Assembly: GCA_003133425.1 (NCBI GenBank)
Contig: PKXI01000269.1
Span: 1,255-9,079 of the forward strand
Source of the DNA: Acidobacteriaceae bacterium
GTDB taxonomy: Bacteria > Acidobacteriota > Terriglobia > Terriglobales > Acidobacteriaceae
Reading direction: 5' to 3'
DNA: 7,825 bases
Shown: one piece after another, positions 1 to 6,428 of the stretch
How the letters are laid out: every line of letters starts with the position of its first letter
Numbering within the stretch: the stretch's first letter is position 1
Translations under genes and position numbers: made by a program
The notes under the pieces: model-generated
The model's database searches: none
Seen by the model: the letters and a program-made list of their open reading frames with translations, nothing else
What the model was told of the DNA's origin: nothing

Positions 1-897
1 CTGGTCGGCTTCGAATCGGTAACCTCGATGGGAGGCGAGGCTAAGAACCCCACTAAGCACATACCGATCGCCGTGATCGCTTCGCTGCTGATTCAGGGAC
101 TGTTCTGCTACCTGTTTGAGTACTTCGCAGCCAACTACTTCCTAAACTCGGGGTACACGATGGCAAGTGCAGCCAGCTCGGCTGCGCCAATCGGCGACAT
201 GATGATTATCGTCGGCGACCAGTTGCTCGGCCAGGGCCATGGCAAGTACTTCATGCTCGCCGAAGCCATCACCGTGTTCTTCGCGCTCATCGGCACCACG
301 CTGAGCTGCATGAACACCGGTGCTCGCGTCACCTACGCCATGGGCAAGGACGATGAGGCTCCCGAACATTTCGGCATCCTCCACGCCGAGTCTCTGTCGC
401 CGCGCAAAGCCATCTGGACCTTAGCCTGGATCTCCGCCGTGATCGGCGTAATCGCTTGCTCGCTGGTCTTCGGCGACGCCGGTGCTCCTACAGACGCCAC
501 CATAGCGGCTCTGCCCCACGGCCTCTTCTCCAGCTTCGGCTACCTTTCTCACGATCAGTTGGCCGCGCTCCCTAACTCCCTGCTGGCTATCACGCTCACC
601 TCCAACTTCGGCACGTTCATCCTGTACGCGTTAAGCTGCTTCCTGTGCATGGTTGCCTACCACAACCGGCCCGACTACAGCTTCCTGCTTCACACTCTCA
701 TCCCCGGCTTTGGATTGCTTGCCAACCTGATCTGCATGGGCTTCTACATCGCCGGCCCGGTGTTCGGCCTGGGAACTTCAAAGGAACCATTGCTGGCCCT
801 TGGAATATCGGCCGTGTGGGGCATCTATGGAGCCATATACTTTATGCGATCCTCCAAAGCCAAGGGCAGGGCGATCCTGCTCGAATCGAAATCGTAG
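1..897 (+). CDS. APC-family amino-acid permease, C-terminal part (5' end outside window)
   Basis: This is an integral inner-membrane amino-acid transporter of the APC superfamily (amino acid-polyamine-organocation). The reading frame is open from base 1 and ends at TAG 895-897, so 298 residues are present and the N-terminal half (about TM1-6) lies outside. The first residues, GFESVTSMGGEAKNP (3-17), match the conserved APC segment after TM6, typically GFE...GEEAKNP. Hydrophobic segments follow at about 22-48, 83-105, 138-156, 193-220, 229-256 and 264-282, consistent with TM7-12. The motif ARVTYAMGKD (108-117) is the conserved loop after TM8, and the tail is short and basic. The substrate cannot be read from this half; a neutral or cationic amino acid is typical of the family. 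It lies upstream of, and co-oriented with, a phosphatase, a kinase and glutamine synthetase. No frameshift is seen. Confidence 0.93.
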   Translation: MVGFESVTSMGGEAKNPTKHIPIAVIASLLIQGLFCYLFEYFAANYFLNSGYTMASAASSAAPIGDMMIIVGDQLLGQGHGKYFMLAEAITVFFALIGTTLSCMNTGARVTYAMGKDDEAPEHFGILHAESLSPRKAIWTLAWISAVIGVIACSLVFGDAGAPTDATIAALPHGLFSSFGYLSHDQLAALPNSLLAITLTSNFGTFILYALSCFLCMVAYHNRPDYSFLLHTLIPGFGLLANLICMGFYIAGPVFGLGTSKEPLLALGISAVWGIYGAIYFMRSSKAKGRAILLESKS

Positions 898-928
898 GAT
901 CAACTTCACGGTAACCTAACCCCAACCG

Positions 929-985
929 CTGGGTGGAATCTCTCCTCGAATGCTTCACCGCGACGAGGGGCAGAGAACCACCCAG
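929..985 (+). repeat. Long interrupted hairpin after the permease gene (terminator or structured leader)
   Basis: Three stacked complementary blocks are visible. CTGGGTGG (929-936) pairs with CCACCCAG (978-985), TCTCT (939-943) with AGAGA (972-976), and CCTCG (944-948) with CGAGG (964-968). Together they give 18 pairs with small internal loops and a 15-nt terminal loop. The sequence after it reads TGGCCATTTT, so the T-tract is short. It could be a terminator for the permease gene or a structured leader of the PP2C gene; the sequence alone does not decide. Confidence 0.6.
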
Positions 986-990
986 TGGCC

Positions 991-1014
991 ATTTTGAAGC
1001 AGAAGTTTCAAAAT
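991..1014. repeat. Inverted repeat upstream of the PP2C gene
   Basis: ATTTTGAA (991-998) and TTCAAAAT (1007-1014) are perfect complements with an 8-nt spacer. The repeat is AT-rich and lies 57 bp before the chosen PP2C start. Its first arm overlaps the T-tract after the 929-985 hairpin. It may be an operator or a weak hairpin; no function is shown. Confidence 0.4.
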
Positions 1015-1070
1015 TCTTAGTAAGCCACCTTCCCTGTGCGATGGGGGAGAGATTCGAGGCGGCAGCGCCC

Positions 1071-1874
1071 ATGTTGGATGTACAGTTCGGCCAGGCAAGC
1101 GATTTCGGAAAGGTTCGCACCAACAATGAAGACGCGATGGGGTGCTTCATACCGGCTTCGCGTCATCAGGCCCGATCTCACGGCTATCTGTTCGCGGTTG
1201 CAGACGGCGTAGGCGGCATGGATCTGGGCGAGGTTGCATCAGCAACCGCGATATCGGTAATTACCGAGGAGTTCGCTAAGGCCCAGGCGGGCACAATGCT
1301 CATCAGCCTGCTGCCGCGCTTGATTCAACACGCCAATGCAGCGGTCCACGATTGCGGACTGGCAGCCGAATATCGCGGCAAGAAAATGGCGACCACATTG
1401 GTGGGCTGCGCGCTTCGGTATGATCAGGCCATTGTCTCGCATGTCGGCGATTCGCGCTGTTACCTGGTCCGCAACGGAAAGGCCACGCAGGTGACGCAAG
1501 ACCATACGCTCGTGAACGAGCAGAGGAAGATGGGATTAATCTCTGCAGACGAAATTGCCGATTCCGATTCGCGCCATGTTCTCATTCGCTCGCTGGGGCC
1601 GGAGATGTTCGTCTCTCCCGACACCACAGCCCTGACGCTTCAGCCCGGCGATGTGCTGGTTCTCAGCACCGACGGACTGCACGACGAAATGAAAGAAACA
1701 ATGATCGCGGAGATCGTCTCACAGAAAATGAGTATGGACGAGGTTGCCCGCGAATTGGTGGCACGGGCTGTAGAGATCGATGGCGGCGACAATACTACCG
1801 CGCAGGTGATCCGTGTGCGTTCCGTCGAGCAGGTTGGCATGTACCGCGGACGTCCTTACAGGCTGCCCTCCTGA
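1071..1874 (+). CDS. PP2C-family Ser/Thr protein phosphatase
   Basis: This is a metal-dependent cytosolic phosphatase that removes phosphate from Ser/Thr residues, presumably opposing the kinase encoded next. From the 1071 ATG it has 267 residues and is a single PP2C domain of the usual bacterial PrpC/Stp size. Visible motifs are SDFGKVRTNNED (10-21, Asp11 and Asp21), ADGVGG (44-49, metal-binding Asp45), MATTL (106-110), HVGDSRCYLV (124-133), QDHTL (143-147), STDGL (199-203, Asp201) and GGDNTT (238-243, Asp240/Asn241). There is no signal peptide or membrane segment. The frame is open back to a GTG at 933 and has another ATG at 1041. Neither has a Shine-Dalgarno sequence, and the extension runs through the 929-985 hairpin. 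GAGG at 1056-1059 and the family N-terminus favour 1071, but 1041 remains possible. The kinase gene starts 100 bp downstream. Confidence 0.94.
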   Translation: MLDVQFGQASDFGKVRTNNEDAMGCFIPASRHQARSHGYLFAVADGVGGMDLGEVASATAISVITEEFAKAQAGTMLISLLPRLIQHANAAVHDCGLAAEYRGKKMATTLVGCALRYDQAIVSHVGDSRCYLVRNGKATQVTQDHTLVNEQRKMGLISADEIADSDSRHVLIRSLGPEMFVSPDTTALTLQPGDVLVLSTDGLHDEMKETMIAEIVSQKMSMDEVARELVARAVEIDGGDNTTAQVIRVRSVEQVGMYRGRPYRLPS

Positions 1875-1882
1875 TACTTTCA

Positions 1883-1934
1883 CGAGAAACCAAAAGACTT
1901 ATGGAATACTTACTTGGTTTCGGTCGATTTCTCG
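1883..1934. repeat. Competing inverted repeats between the phosphatase and kinase genes
   Basis: GAAACCAA (1886-1893) is a perfect complement of TTGGTTTC (1914-1921), with a 20-nt loop. The overlapping segment CGAGAAA (1883-1889) is also a perfect complement of TTTCTCG (1928-1934). The two pairings share the left arm and cannot form together. A weak promoter-like pair, TTGGTT (1914-1919) and TAAAGT (1936-1941) with 16-bp spacing, lies over the right arms. Function is unknown; it could be an attenuator or an operator. Confidence 0.4.
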
Positions 1935-1974
1935 GTAAAGTAGAAGAATACGTAGCGACGGAGCATGCCCAACG

Positions 1975-2949
1975 ATGGGTTTATACGACATACTGGAAGC
2001 CGGTTCGCAGATTGATTCGTACCGGATTGAAACCCCCGTAGCCCGCAGCGGCATGGCCTCCATCTACCGAGCCATCGACGTGCGCGACAACCGCACCGTC
2101 GCGCTCAAAATTCCTCATCCGGACATGGAAGCCGATCCGATCCTTTCCGACCGCTTCAAGCGCGAGGCCGGAATCGGTGAAAAACTCAACCATCCAAACG
2201 TAATGCGTGTCTTTGGAGGAGAAGGGCGCTCGCGCGTTTACATGGTAATGGAATGGTGCCAGGGCCGCCTCCTGCGCCAGATCATGGATGAAGGCCGGCT
2301 TTCACATGACCGCGCCATCCGCATTGCGATAGGAGTTCTGGAAGCGCTGGATTACATACATGCGAATGGCGTGGTTCACCGCGACCTGAAGCCGGAAAAC
2401 ATCATGGTGGATGAGGAAGATAATATCAAGCTGATCGACTTCGGGATCGCCAGCGATTCCGCCGCGCGCAGGCTCACCTACGCCAACTTTACCGCGACTT
2501 TGGGCACACCCAATTACATCTCTCCGGAGCAAGTCAAAGGCAAGCGCGGCGATGGCCGATCAGACATTTATTCCATGGGCGTAATTCTCTACGAGATGCT
2601 CTCAGGCAGGCTGCCCTTCTCGGGGCCCTCGCCCATGGCGGCAATGAATGACCGCCTCCTGAACCACCCCATGCCGCCTTCGGTCGCCGACCCCTCCATC
2701 CCCCCGCAACTGCAGGAAGTACTGTATCGGGCCCTGGAGCGGGATCCTAGAAACCGCTATGCAACTGCACATGAATTTGTGCATGATTTACAACACCTTG
2801 ACCAAGTTGGCGTAGAGGATCGGGATGAGTTGCGCAACTGGCAGCGGCGTAAATCCCACCTGTCGCGGAAGATCCTCTATTACGGCGCATTGGCAATGAT
2901 TCCTGTGGTCATTTTGCTGCTAATGGTGCTGATTTCCCACCATCACTGA
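1975..2949 (+). CDS. Hanks-type Ser/Thr protein kinase, C-terminal membrane anchor
   Basis: This eukaryotic-like protein kinase phosphorylates Ser/Thr on unidentified targets. The N-terminal catalytic domain (about 16-275) has VALK with Lys45, an alpha-C Glu in KREA (Glu64), HRDLKPEN (135-142, catalytic Asp137), DFG (155-157), an activation segment ending GTPNYISPE (177-185) and DGRSDIYSMG (193-202). It should therefore be catalytically competent. The glycine loop is atypical: residues 22-31 read VARSGMASIY, with Ala, Ser and Ala where the three loop glycines usually sit. A charged juxtamembrane stretch leads to one hydrophobic segment (about 300-321) and the end HHH. The kinase is thus tail-anchored, with no PASTA, TPR or other sensor domain. 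The ATG at 1975 has GGAG at 1960-1963. It is 324 residues long and pairs with the upstream PP2C. Confidence 0.96.
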   Translation: MGLYDILEAGSQIDSYRIETPVARSGMASIYRAIDVRDNRTVALKIPHPDMEADPILSDRFKREAGIGEKLNHPNVMRVFGGEGRSRVYMVMEWCQGRLLRQIMDEGRLSHDRAIRIAIGVLEALDYIHANGVVHRDLKPENIMVDEEDNIKLIDFGIASDSAARRLTYANFTATLGTPNYISPEQVKGKRGDGRSDIYSMGVILYEMLSGRLPFSGPSPMAAMNDRLLNHPMPPSVADPSIPPQLQEVLYRALERDPRNRYATAHEFVHDLQHLDQVGVEDRDELRNWQRRKSHLSRKILYYGALAMIPVVILLLMVLISHHH

Positions 2950-2971
2950 GCTCTTCCCCGACGCCCTGTAG

Positions 2972-2984
2972 GATTCCCGGAATC
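2972..2984. repeat. Small dyad between the kinase and glnII
   Basis: GATTCC (2972-2977) and GGAATC (2979-2984) form a perfect dyad around one C. It lies 22 bp after the kinase stop and 75 bp before glnII. There is no T-tract after it, so it is more like an operator half-site pair than a terminator. It is short enough that chance is a real possibility. I see no convincing sigma54 (GG-N10-GC) or sigma70 promoter in this gap. Confidence 0.3.
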
Positions 2985-3047
2985 TTCACGAGTTCTTTAT
3001 GGGTGACGCTTTACGATCTCCTTTGAACAGCCCCATGTTTTCACGCC

Positions 3048-3055
3048 AAAAGGAG
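3048..3055 (+). promoter_or_regulatory. Strong ribosome binding site of glnII
   Basis: AAAAGGAG at 3048-3055 ends four bases before the ATG at 3060. It is among the best Shine-Dalgarno matches in the window and supports this start and a high translation rate. Confidence 0.8.
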
Positions 3056-3059
3056 AACC

Positions 3060-4076
3060 ATGACCAAGTACAAACTCGAATACATCTGGCTTGACGGCAA
3101 GCAACCAATTCCTGAGCTGCGCGGCAAGACCCAACTGAAATCATTTGAGAAGCCGCCAACCCTTGCCGATCTGCCCCTTTGGGGTTTTGACGGCAGTTCA
3201 ACCATGCAGGCCGAGGGTCACAAGTCTGACTGCATTCTGAAGCCAGTAGCTTTGTACCCAGACGCCAGCCGCAAGGATGCCTACATCGTCCTTAGCGAAG
3301 TCATGCATCCCGACGGCACCCCTCACTCCACCAATGCACGTGCCACCATCGAGGACGAGCCCGACCTATGGGTAGGTTTTGAACAGGAGTATTTCCTTTA
3401 TAAAGATGGCCGCCCTCTCGGCTTCCCGAAGGAAGGCTATCCCGGTCCGCAGGGCCCTTACTACTGCGGCGTTGGTTATAAATATATGGGCAGCATCGCC
3501 CGCCAGATTGTGGAGGAACACCTCGATCTCTGTCTGGCTGCTGGCATCAACCATGAAGGCATTAATGCCGAAGTCGCCAAGGGGCAATGGGAATTCCAGA
3601 TTTTTGCCAAAGGCTCCAAGAAGGCCGCTGACGACGTATGGATCGCCCGCTATTTGATGGCCCGTCTCTGCGAGAAGTATGAAGTGGACTTTGTGTTGTA
3701 TTGCAAGCCGATCAAGGGCGACTGGAACGGATCGGGCATGCATACGAACTTCTCGACGAAGTTCATCCGCGAAGTTGGTGGCAAGGCGTATCTCGAAGCG
3801 CTCATGGCGGCATTCGAGAAGAATATCGCCGAACACATTGCCGTATATGGCCCTGATAACCATCTGCGCTTGACAGGCCTCCACGAAACCCAGGCCATCG
3901 ACAAGTTCAGCTACGGTCTCTCCGACCGGGGTGCTTCCGTCCGGCTGCCTGTCAACTTCGTCAAGCACGGCTACAAGGGTTACCTTGAAGACCGCCGCCC
4001 GAACTCCGAAGCCGATCCTTATCAGATCGTCTCCCAGCTTCTCAAGACCATCAATTCCGTTCCCGTGGCTGTTTAA
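3060..4076 (+). CDS. glnII: Glutamine synthetase type II (GSII, eukaryote-type)
   Basis: It catalyses glutamate + NH3 + ATP to glutamine + ADP + Pi in the cytosol, the main ammonium-assimilation step. At 338 residues it is the size of GSII (about 330-370) rather than GSI (about 450-470) or GSIII (about 700). Visible GSII signatures are LEYIWLDG (6-13), the beta-grasp block WGFDGSST (41-48), GFEQEYF (106-112, metal-binding Glu), PQGPYYCGVG (130-139), GINAEVAKGQWEFQI (167-181), NGSGMHTNFST (223-233, ammonium/ATP region), DRGASVRLP (289-297) and YLEDRRP (308-314). The adenylylation-site loop of GSI is absent, as expected for GSII, so GlnE control is unlikely. A strong ribosome site and a perfect terminator flank the gene. 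A permease, PP2C and kinase lie upstream on the same strand. The product call is secure; the symbol could also be written glnA. Confidence 0.97.
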   Translation: MTKYKLEYIWLDGKQPIPELRGKTQLKSFEKPPTLADLPLWGFDGSSTMQAEGHKSDCILKPVALYPDASRKDAYIVLSEVMHPDGTPHSTNARATIEDEPDLWVGFEQEYFLYKDGRPLGFPKEGYPGPQGPYYCGVGYKYMGSIARQIVEEHLDLCLAAGINHEGINAEVAKGQWEFQIFAKGSKKAADDVWIARYLMARLCEKYEVDFVLYCKPIKGDWNGSGMHTNFSTKFIREVGGKAYLEALMAAFEKNIAEHIAVYGPDNHLRLTGLHETQAIDKFSYGLSDRGASVRLPVNFVKHGYKGYLEDRRPNSEADPYQIVSQLLKTINSVPVAV

Positions 4077-4103
4077 TCAACTCCCAGATCCTTCGTTACA
4101 CAG

Positions 4104-4138
4104 AAATCCCGGTTGCCTGAATAGGCAACCGGGATTTT
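4104..4138. terminator. Bidirectional rho-independent terminator between glnII and the threonine aldolase gene
   Basis: A perfect 15-bp stem has arms AAATCCCGGTTGCCT (4104-4118) and AGGCAACCGGGATTT (4123-4137), with the loop GAAT (4119-4122). The U-tract reads TTTT at 4135-4138 on the plus strand, and the AAA at 4104-4106 supplies a short one on the minus strand. It lies 27 bp after the glnII stop and 24 bp beyond the converging aldolase stop, so it can end both transcripts. Confidence 0.93.
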
Positions 4139-4161
4139 CGTCGCACAGAATTCGAATCGCT

Positions 4162-5199
4162 TCAGGCAGCCTCAATCTCCTCGGCAAGCGCCTGGGCAGC
4201 CGCAACACAGGCAGCGCGGTCCACGTCGAGATGCGTGACTATTCGAATGGTATCCGGCCCCACGGCGCTCATGAAAATATTGCGTTTCTTCAAACGCGCG
4301 ACCAACTCCGCCGCGCTTGTCTTACCCGTAAGCCGGAAGATGACGATGTTGGTTTCCACGGTAGCCGGATCGATGGACGCGCCTTCAGTAACCGCAAGCG
4401 ACTCCGCGAGAAACCGAGCATTGGCGTGATCTTCGTACAGCCGTCCCGGACCATGCTCAAGCGCAATAAGGCCTGCTGCCGCCAACACACCAGCCTGCCT
4501 CATGCCGCCGCCCAGGGCCTTGCGGAAGAGGCGTGCCCGGTCCATCAACTCTGCTGAACCCACCAACATCGATCCCACCGGCGCTCCCAGTCCCTTCGAC
4601 AGGCAGAACATCACCGTATCGAATCCAAGCGTCAGCGTTTTTACGTCCACACCTAATGCCGTGGAGGCGTTGAAAATGCGGGCTCCATCAAGGTGCACTG
4701 GGAGCTTGCGCTCTTTGGCCCCAGCCCAGATCTCCTTCAAAACATCGAGTGGTATGCAACTTCCACCTGCCAGGTTGGCTGTATTTTCGATCTCGATAAG
4801 CCCCGTGGCCGCGCGAAACGCTCCACGCGCGTAGATTGCCGGCTCGATATGTTTCCAGGTGAGGATGCCGCGATCAGCCTGTACCGCGCGCACCAGGCAG
4901 CCGGAGAAGACTGCCGTTGTGGCCATCTCCCAGTCCAAAATGTGAGCGCGTGATTCAGCGATCACCTCTTGCCCAGGCTGTGTGAGCAGCCGAATAGCAA
5001 TCTGGTTGCCCATGGTGCCCGTGGGCACAAATAACGCCGCTTCGCGGCTAAAGGCCTCTGCTGCACGGCGCTCGAGCAGGTTGATGGTAGGGTCTTCCCC
5101 ATAGACATCGTCACCCACCTCGGCCGCAGCCATTGCCGCCCGCATCTCCTGTGATGGGCGCGTTACTGTATCGGAACGCAGATCGATAATTGCCGCCAA
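4162..5199 (-). CDS. ltaE: Low-specificity L-threonine aldolase (PLP enzyme)
   Basis: This is a cytosolic pyridoxal-phosphate enzyme of fold type I that splits L-threonine or L-allo-threonine into glycine and acetaldehyde. From the chosen TTG (5199-5197) it has 345 residues, matching the usual 340-350. The family N-terminus [11 protein letters not shown] (6-16) follows at once. Further motifs are GDDVYGEDP (29-37), [10 protein letters not shown] (57-66), SRAHI with His86, HLDGARI (169-175, Asp171 near the cofactor pyridine) and [11 protein letters not shown] (200-210), where Lys202 should form the Schiff base. The frame is open to an ATG at 5325, but those 42 extra residues are Lys/Arg-rich, absent from the family, and overlap the neighbouring gene's end. 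AAAGGG seven bases before the TTG supports the shorter form. Stereospecificity cannot be read from sequence. It converges on glnII. Confidence 0.92.
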   Translation of the reverse strand: MAAIIDLRSDTVTRPSQEMRAAMAAAEVGDDVYGEDPTINLLERRAAEAFSREAALFVPTGTMGNQIAIRLLTQPGQEVIAESRAHILDWEMATTAVFSGCLVRAVQADRGILTWKHIEPAIYARGAFRAATGLIEIENTANLAGGSCIPLDVLKEIWAGAKERKLPVHLDGARIFNASTALGVDVKTLTLGFDTVMFCLSKGLGAPVGSMLVGSAELMDRARLFRKALGGGMRQAGVLAAAGLIALEHGPGRLYEDHANARFLAESLAVTEGASIDPATVETNIVIFRLTGKTSAAELVARLKKRNIFMSAVGPDTIRIVTHLDVDRAACVAAAQALAEEIEAA

Positions 5200-5276
5200 G
5201 GTAATGCCCTTTCTTGTCTTTGGATTTTTCGCTGCTAACGGAGCTTTACATTTATTCGAACCCTTGAGGTACCGGG

Positions 5277-5293
5277 CTGATCCCTGATCCCTG
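5277..5293. repeat. Short tandem repeat, 7-bp unit
   Basis: CTGATCC occurs twice head to tail (5277-5290) and is followed by CTG, giving about 2.4 copies. It lies just past the stop of the secreted-protein gene on the minus strand, in the gap before the threonine aldolase gene. It may vary by slippage; no function is evident. Confidence 0.6.
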
Positions 5294-5296
5294 CTT

Positions 5297-6277
5297 TTAC
5301 GGTATCTGCGCCATCGGAAGCTCAATCACCGGAGCCCGCTTGCCGTCCTTCGACGCGTATGCCCAAAGGCCATGAAAATTCTGCCGGATGCCCGGCTGCG
5401 CCTTCAGAAGTGCACTGAAAACTGCAATCGCTTCTGTGCGCAAGGCGGCTGGATCGGTAACGCCCGTTGACTCGTAAACGACAGCGAGATCAGACTGGTG
5501 CAGCGTCGGATCAAACTGCACGGAGTCGATCTTCCACGTACGATCACCGCCTGGAAGCGAATACGGAAATGCCTCCTGTGGCGAACCCTTGATCTGGGCT
5601 TGCTCCTGCTGGAGTTTCTCCAGGTTCGGAGAGGAGATAAAGTCAATCGGCAGCAGCAGGTATCGGGCGGCGTCGTAGGAGTACCAGGCGCTCCATGGAT
5701 CGACTTTTGCAAGCCCCCGGGCACGTGTCCAGTACCAAACGCCGTCATGCCCGTCGAAGATGCCCTGGTGCACCGACAGGCCGGCGAGCCTCCAGCCGGA
5801 ATCAGGGCCGTCCCAAGCGAGGATGAGACCGATCTGCCCACCCAGTGGAGCACCCGCCGCATCAGCCAAAACGATCGTGTAGCGTCCGGGGGGCAGCGCA
5901 TGCATCATGATGGTCACGGTCAGAGAGCCGTTGGCGCTCGAGCAGAAGAATTGGGTATCGGCGGGTGCGGTCATGTTGGCCGCGTCCAGGAGGTACAGAT
6001 TCCGCAGTTGAACCTGCCCACCCTTTACCAATGGCGCGGCCTGCTCAACGGCTCCGCGAATCCCGCTCCACTCAGCCGCCTCGGCGGGCTGCAAACCGGC
6101 CTGAAGTGTGGCAAAATCCTGCTGCACGACCGCTTCAGACAACCGGCCGCCAATTGCGGACAGAGTTGATCGATCCTGAGGCGAGAGCTCGGCCTGCGCG
6201 GTGCAAGTGGCCGCCAGGCTCGCAACCGGCGCAGACATTATGACCGCAAAGGCCCAAACCTTCCAGCAGAGGCGCAT
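5297..6277 (-). CDS. Secreted protein of unknown function
   Basis: I do not recognise this family. From the ATG at 6277 it has 326 residues. A Sec signal peptide is clear: MRLCWK, a hydrophobic core (about 7-21), then SLAAT, with likely cleavage after Ala22 or Ala23, so the protein should be periplasmic or extracellular. There is no lipobox. Two cysteines remain after cleavage (Cys25 and Cys112) and could form a disulfide. The segment around [16 protein letters not shown] looks like a beta-strand-rich fold. The middle is rich in Trp and Tyr ([18 protein letters not shown]), and a Gln/Glu/Lys stretch follows. An in-frame ATG at 6313 would add 12 residues ahead of the signal; AGAGGA 11 bases upstream favours 6277. 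The gene lies 97 bp before the aldolase on the same strand and diverges from the STN gene. Function is unknown. Confidence 0.82.
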   Translation of the reverse strand: MRLCWKVWAFAVIMSAPVASLAATCTAQAELSPQDRSTLSAIGGRLSEAVVQQDFATLQAGLQPAEAAEWSGIRGAVEQAAPLVKGGQVQLRNLYLLDAANMTAPADTQFFCSSANGSLTVTIMMHALPPGRYTIVLADAAGAPLGGQIGLILAWDGPDSGWRLAGLSVHQGIFDGHDGVWYWTRARGLAKVDPWSAWYSYDAARYLLLPIDFISSPNLEKLQQEQAQIKGSPQEAFPYSLPGGDRTWKIDSVQFDPTLHQSDLAVVYESTGVTDPAALRTEAIAVFSALLKAQPGIRQNFHGLWAYASKDGKRAPVIELPMAQIP

Positions 6278-6329
6278 TTCCCGGTATATCCTCTCTGCCC
6301 AGCGAAACATCATTTCGAGCGTCCGTGGG

Positions 6330-6352
6330 CCACTGCTAGTCTAGTACAGTGG
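6330..6352. promoter_or_regulatory. Inverted repeat in the divergent promoter region (candidate operator)
   Basis: CCACTG (6330-6335) and CAGTGG (6347-6352) are perfect complements 11 bp apart. The spacer contains a direct repeat, CTAGT CTAGT (6336-6345). The element lies midway between the divergent starts at 6277 (-) and 6429 (+), where one regulator could act on both genes. I could not pick confident -10/-35 boxes for either direction. Confidence 0.4.
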
Positions 6353-6367
6353 AGCGGTAAGGAATTA

Positions 6368-6406
6368 CAGCGGCGAGGTGCCTGAGCAGATGGCTGAACG
6401 CCGCTG
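6368..6406 (+). promoter_or_regulatory. Leader hairpin before the STN-domain gene
   Basis: CAGCGGCG (6368-6375) and CGCCGCTG (6399-6406) form a perfect 8-bp GC-rich stem with a 23-nt loop. Within the loop GCC (6380-6382) can pair with GGC (6392-6394). The hairpin ends seven bases before the ribosome site of the gene at 6429. It could affect translation or mRNA stability; this is inference. Confidence 0.45.
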
Positions 6407-6412
6407 CCGGAC

Positions 6413-6419
6413 GGGGGAG
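6413..6419 (+). promoter_or_regulatory. Ribosome binding site that fixes the STN-gene start
   Basis: GGGGGAG at 6413-6419 sits nine bases before the ATG at 6429. The earlier in-frame GTG (6378) and ATG (6390) lie inside the loop of the 6368-6406 hairpin with poorer sites, so 6429 is preferred. Confidence 0.7.
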
Positions 6420-6428
6420 CCGATTTCA

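Noticed and set aside
933..1070. N-terminal extension of the PP2C gene to the GTG at 933
   Set aside because: There is no Shine-Dalgarno, the region forms a strong hairpin, and the PP2C family motif begins directly after the ATG at 1071.
2950..3059. Possible glnA RNA, glutamine riboswitch or sigma54 promoter before glnII
   Set aside because: I could not find a GG-N10-GC sigma54 core or a conserved riboswitch pattern in the 110-bp gap; only one small dyad is visible.
3366..3968. A 200-codon open frame on the minus strand inside glnII
   Set aside because: It is antisense to a highly conserved enzyme, has no recognisable motifs or ribosome site, and is open only because of the codon bias of the plus-strand gene.
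3931..4557. A 208-codon plus-strand frame running from the end of glnII into the aldolase gene
   Set aside because: It crosses the perfect terminator and is out of frame with glnII and antisense to the aldolase, with low-complexity translation.
5498..6169. A 223-codon open frame on the plus strand
   Set aside because: It is antisense to the secreted-protein gene, whose signal peptide and composition are convincing. The plus-strand translation has no domain pattern.
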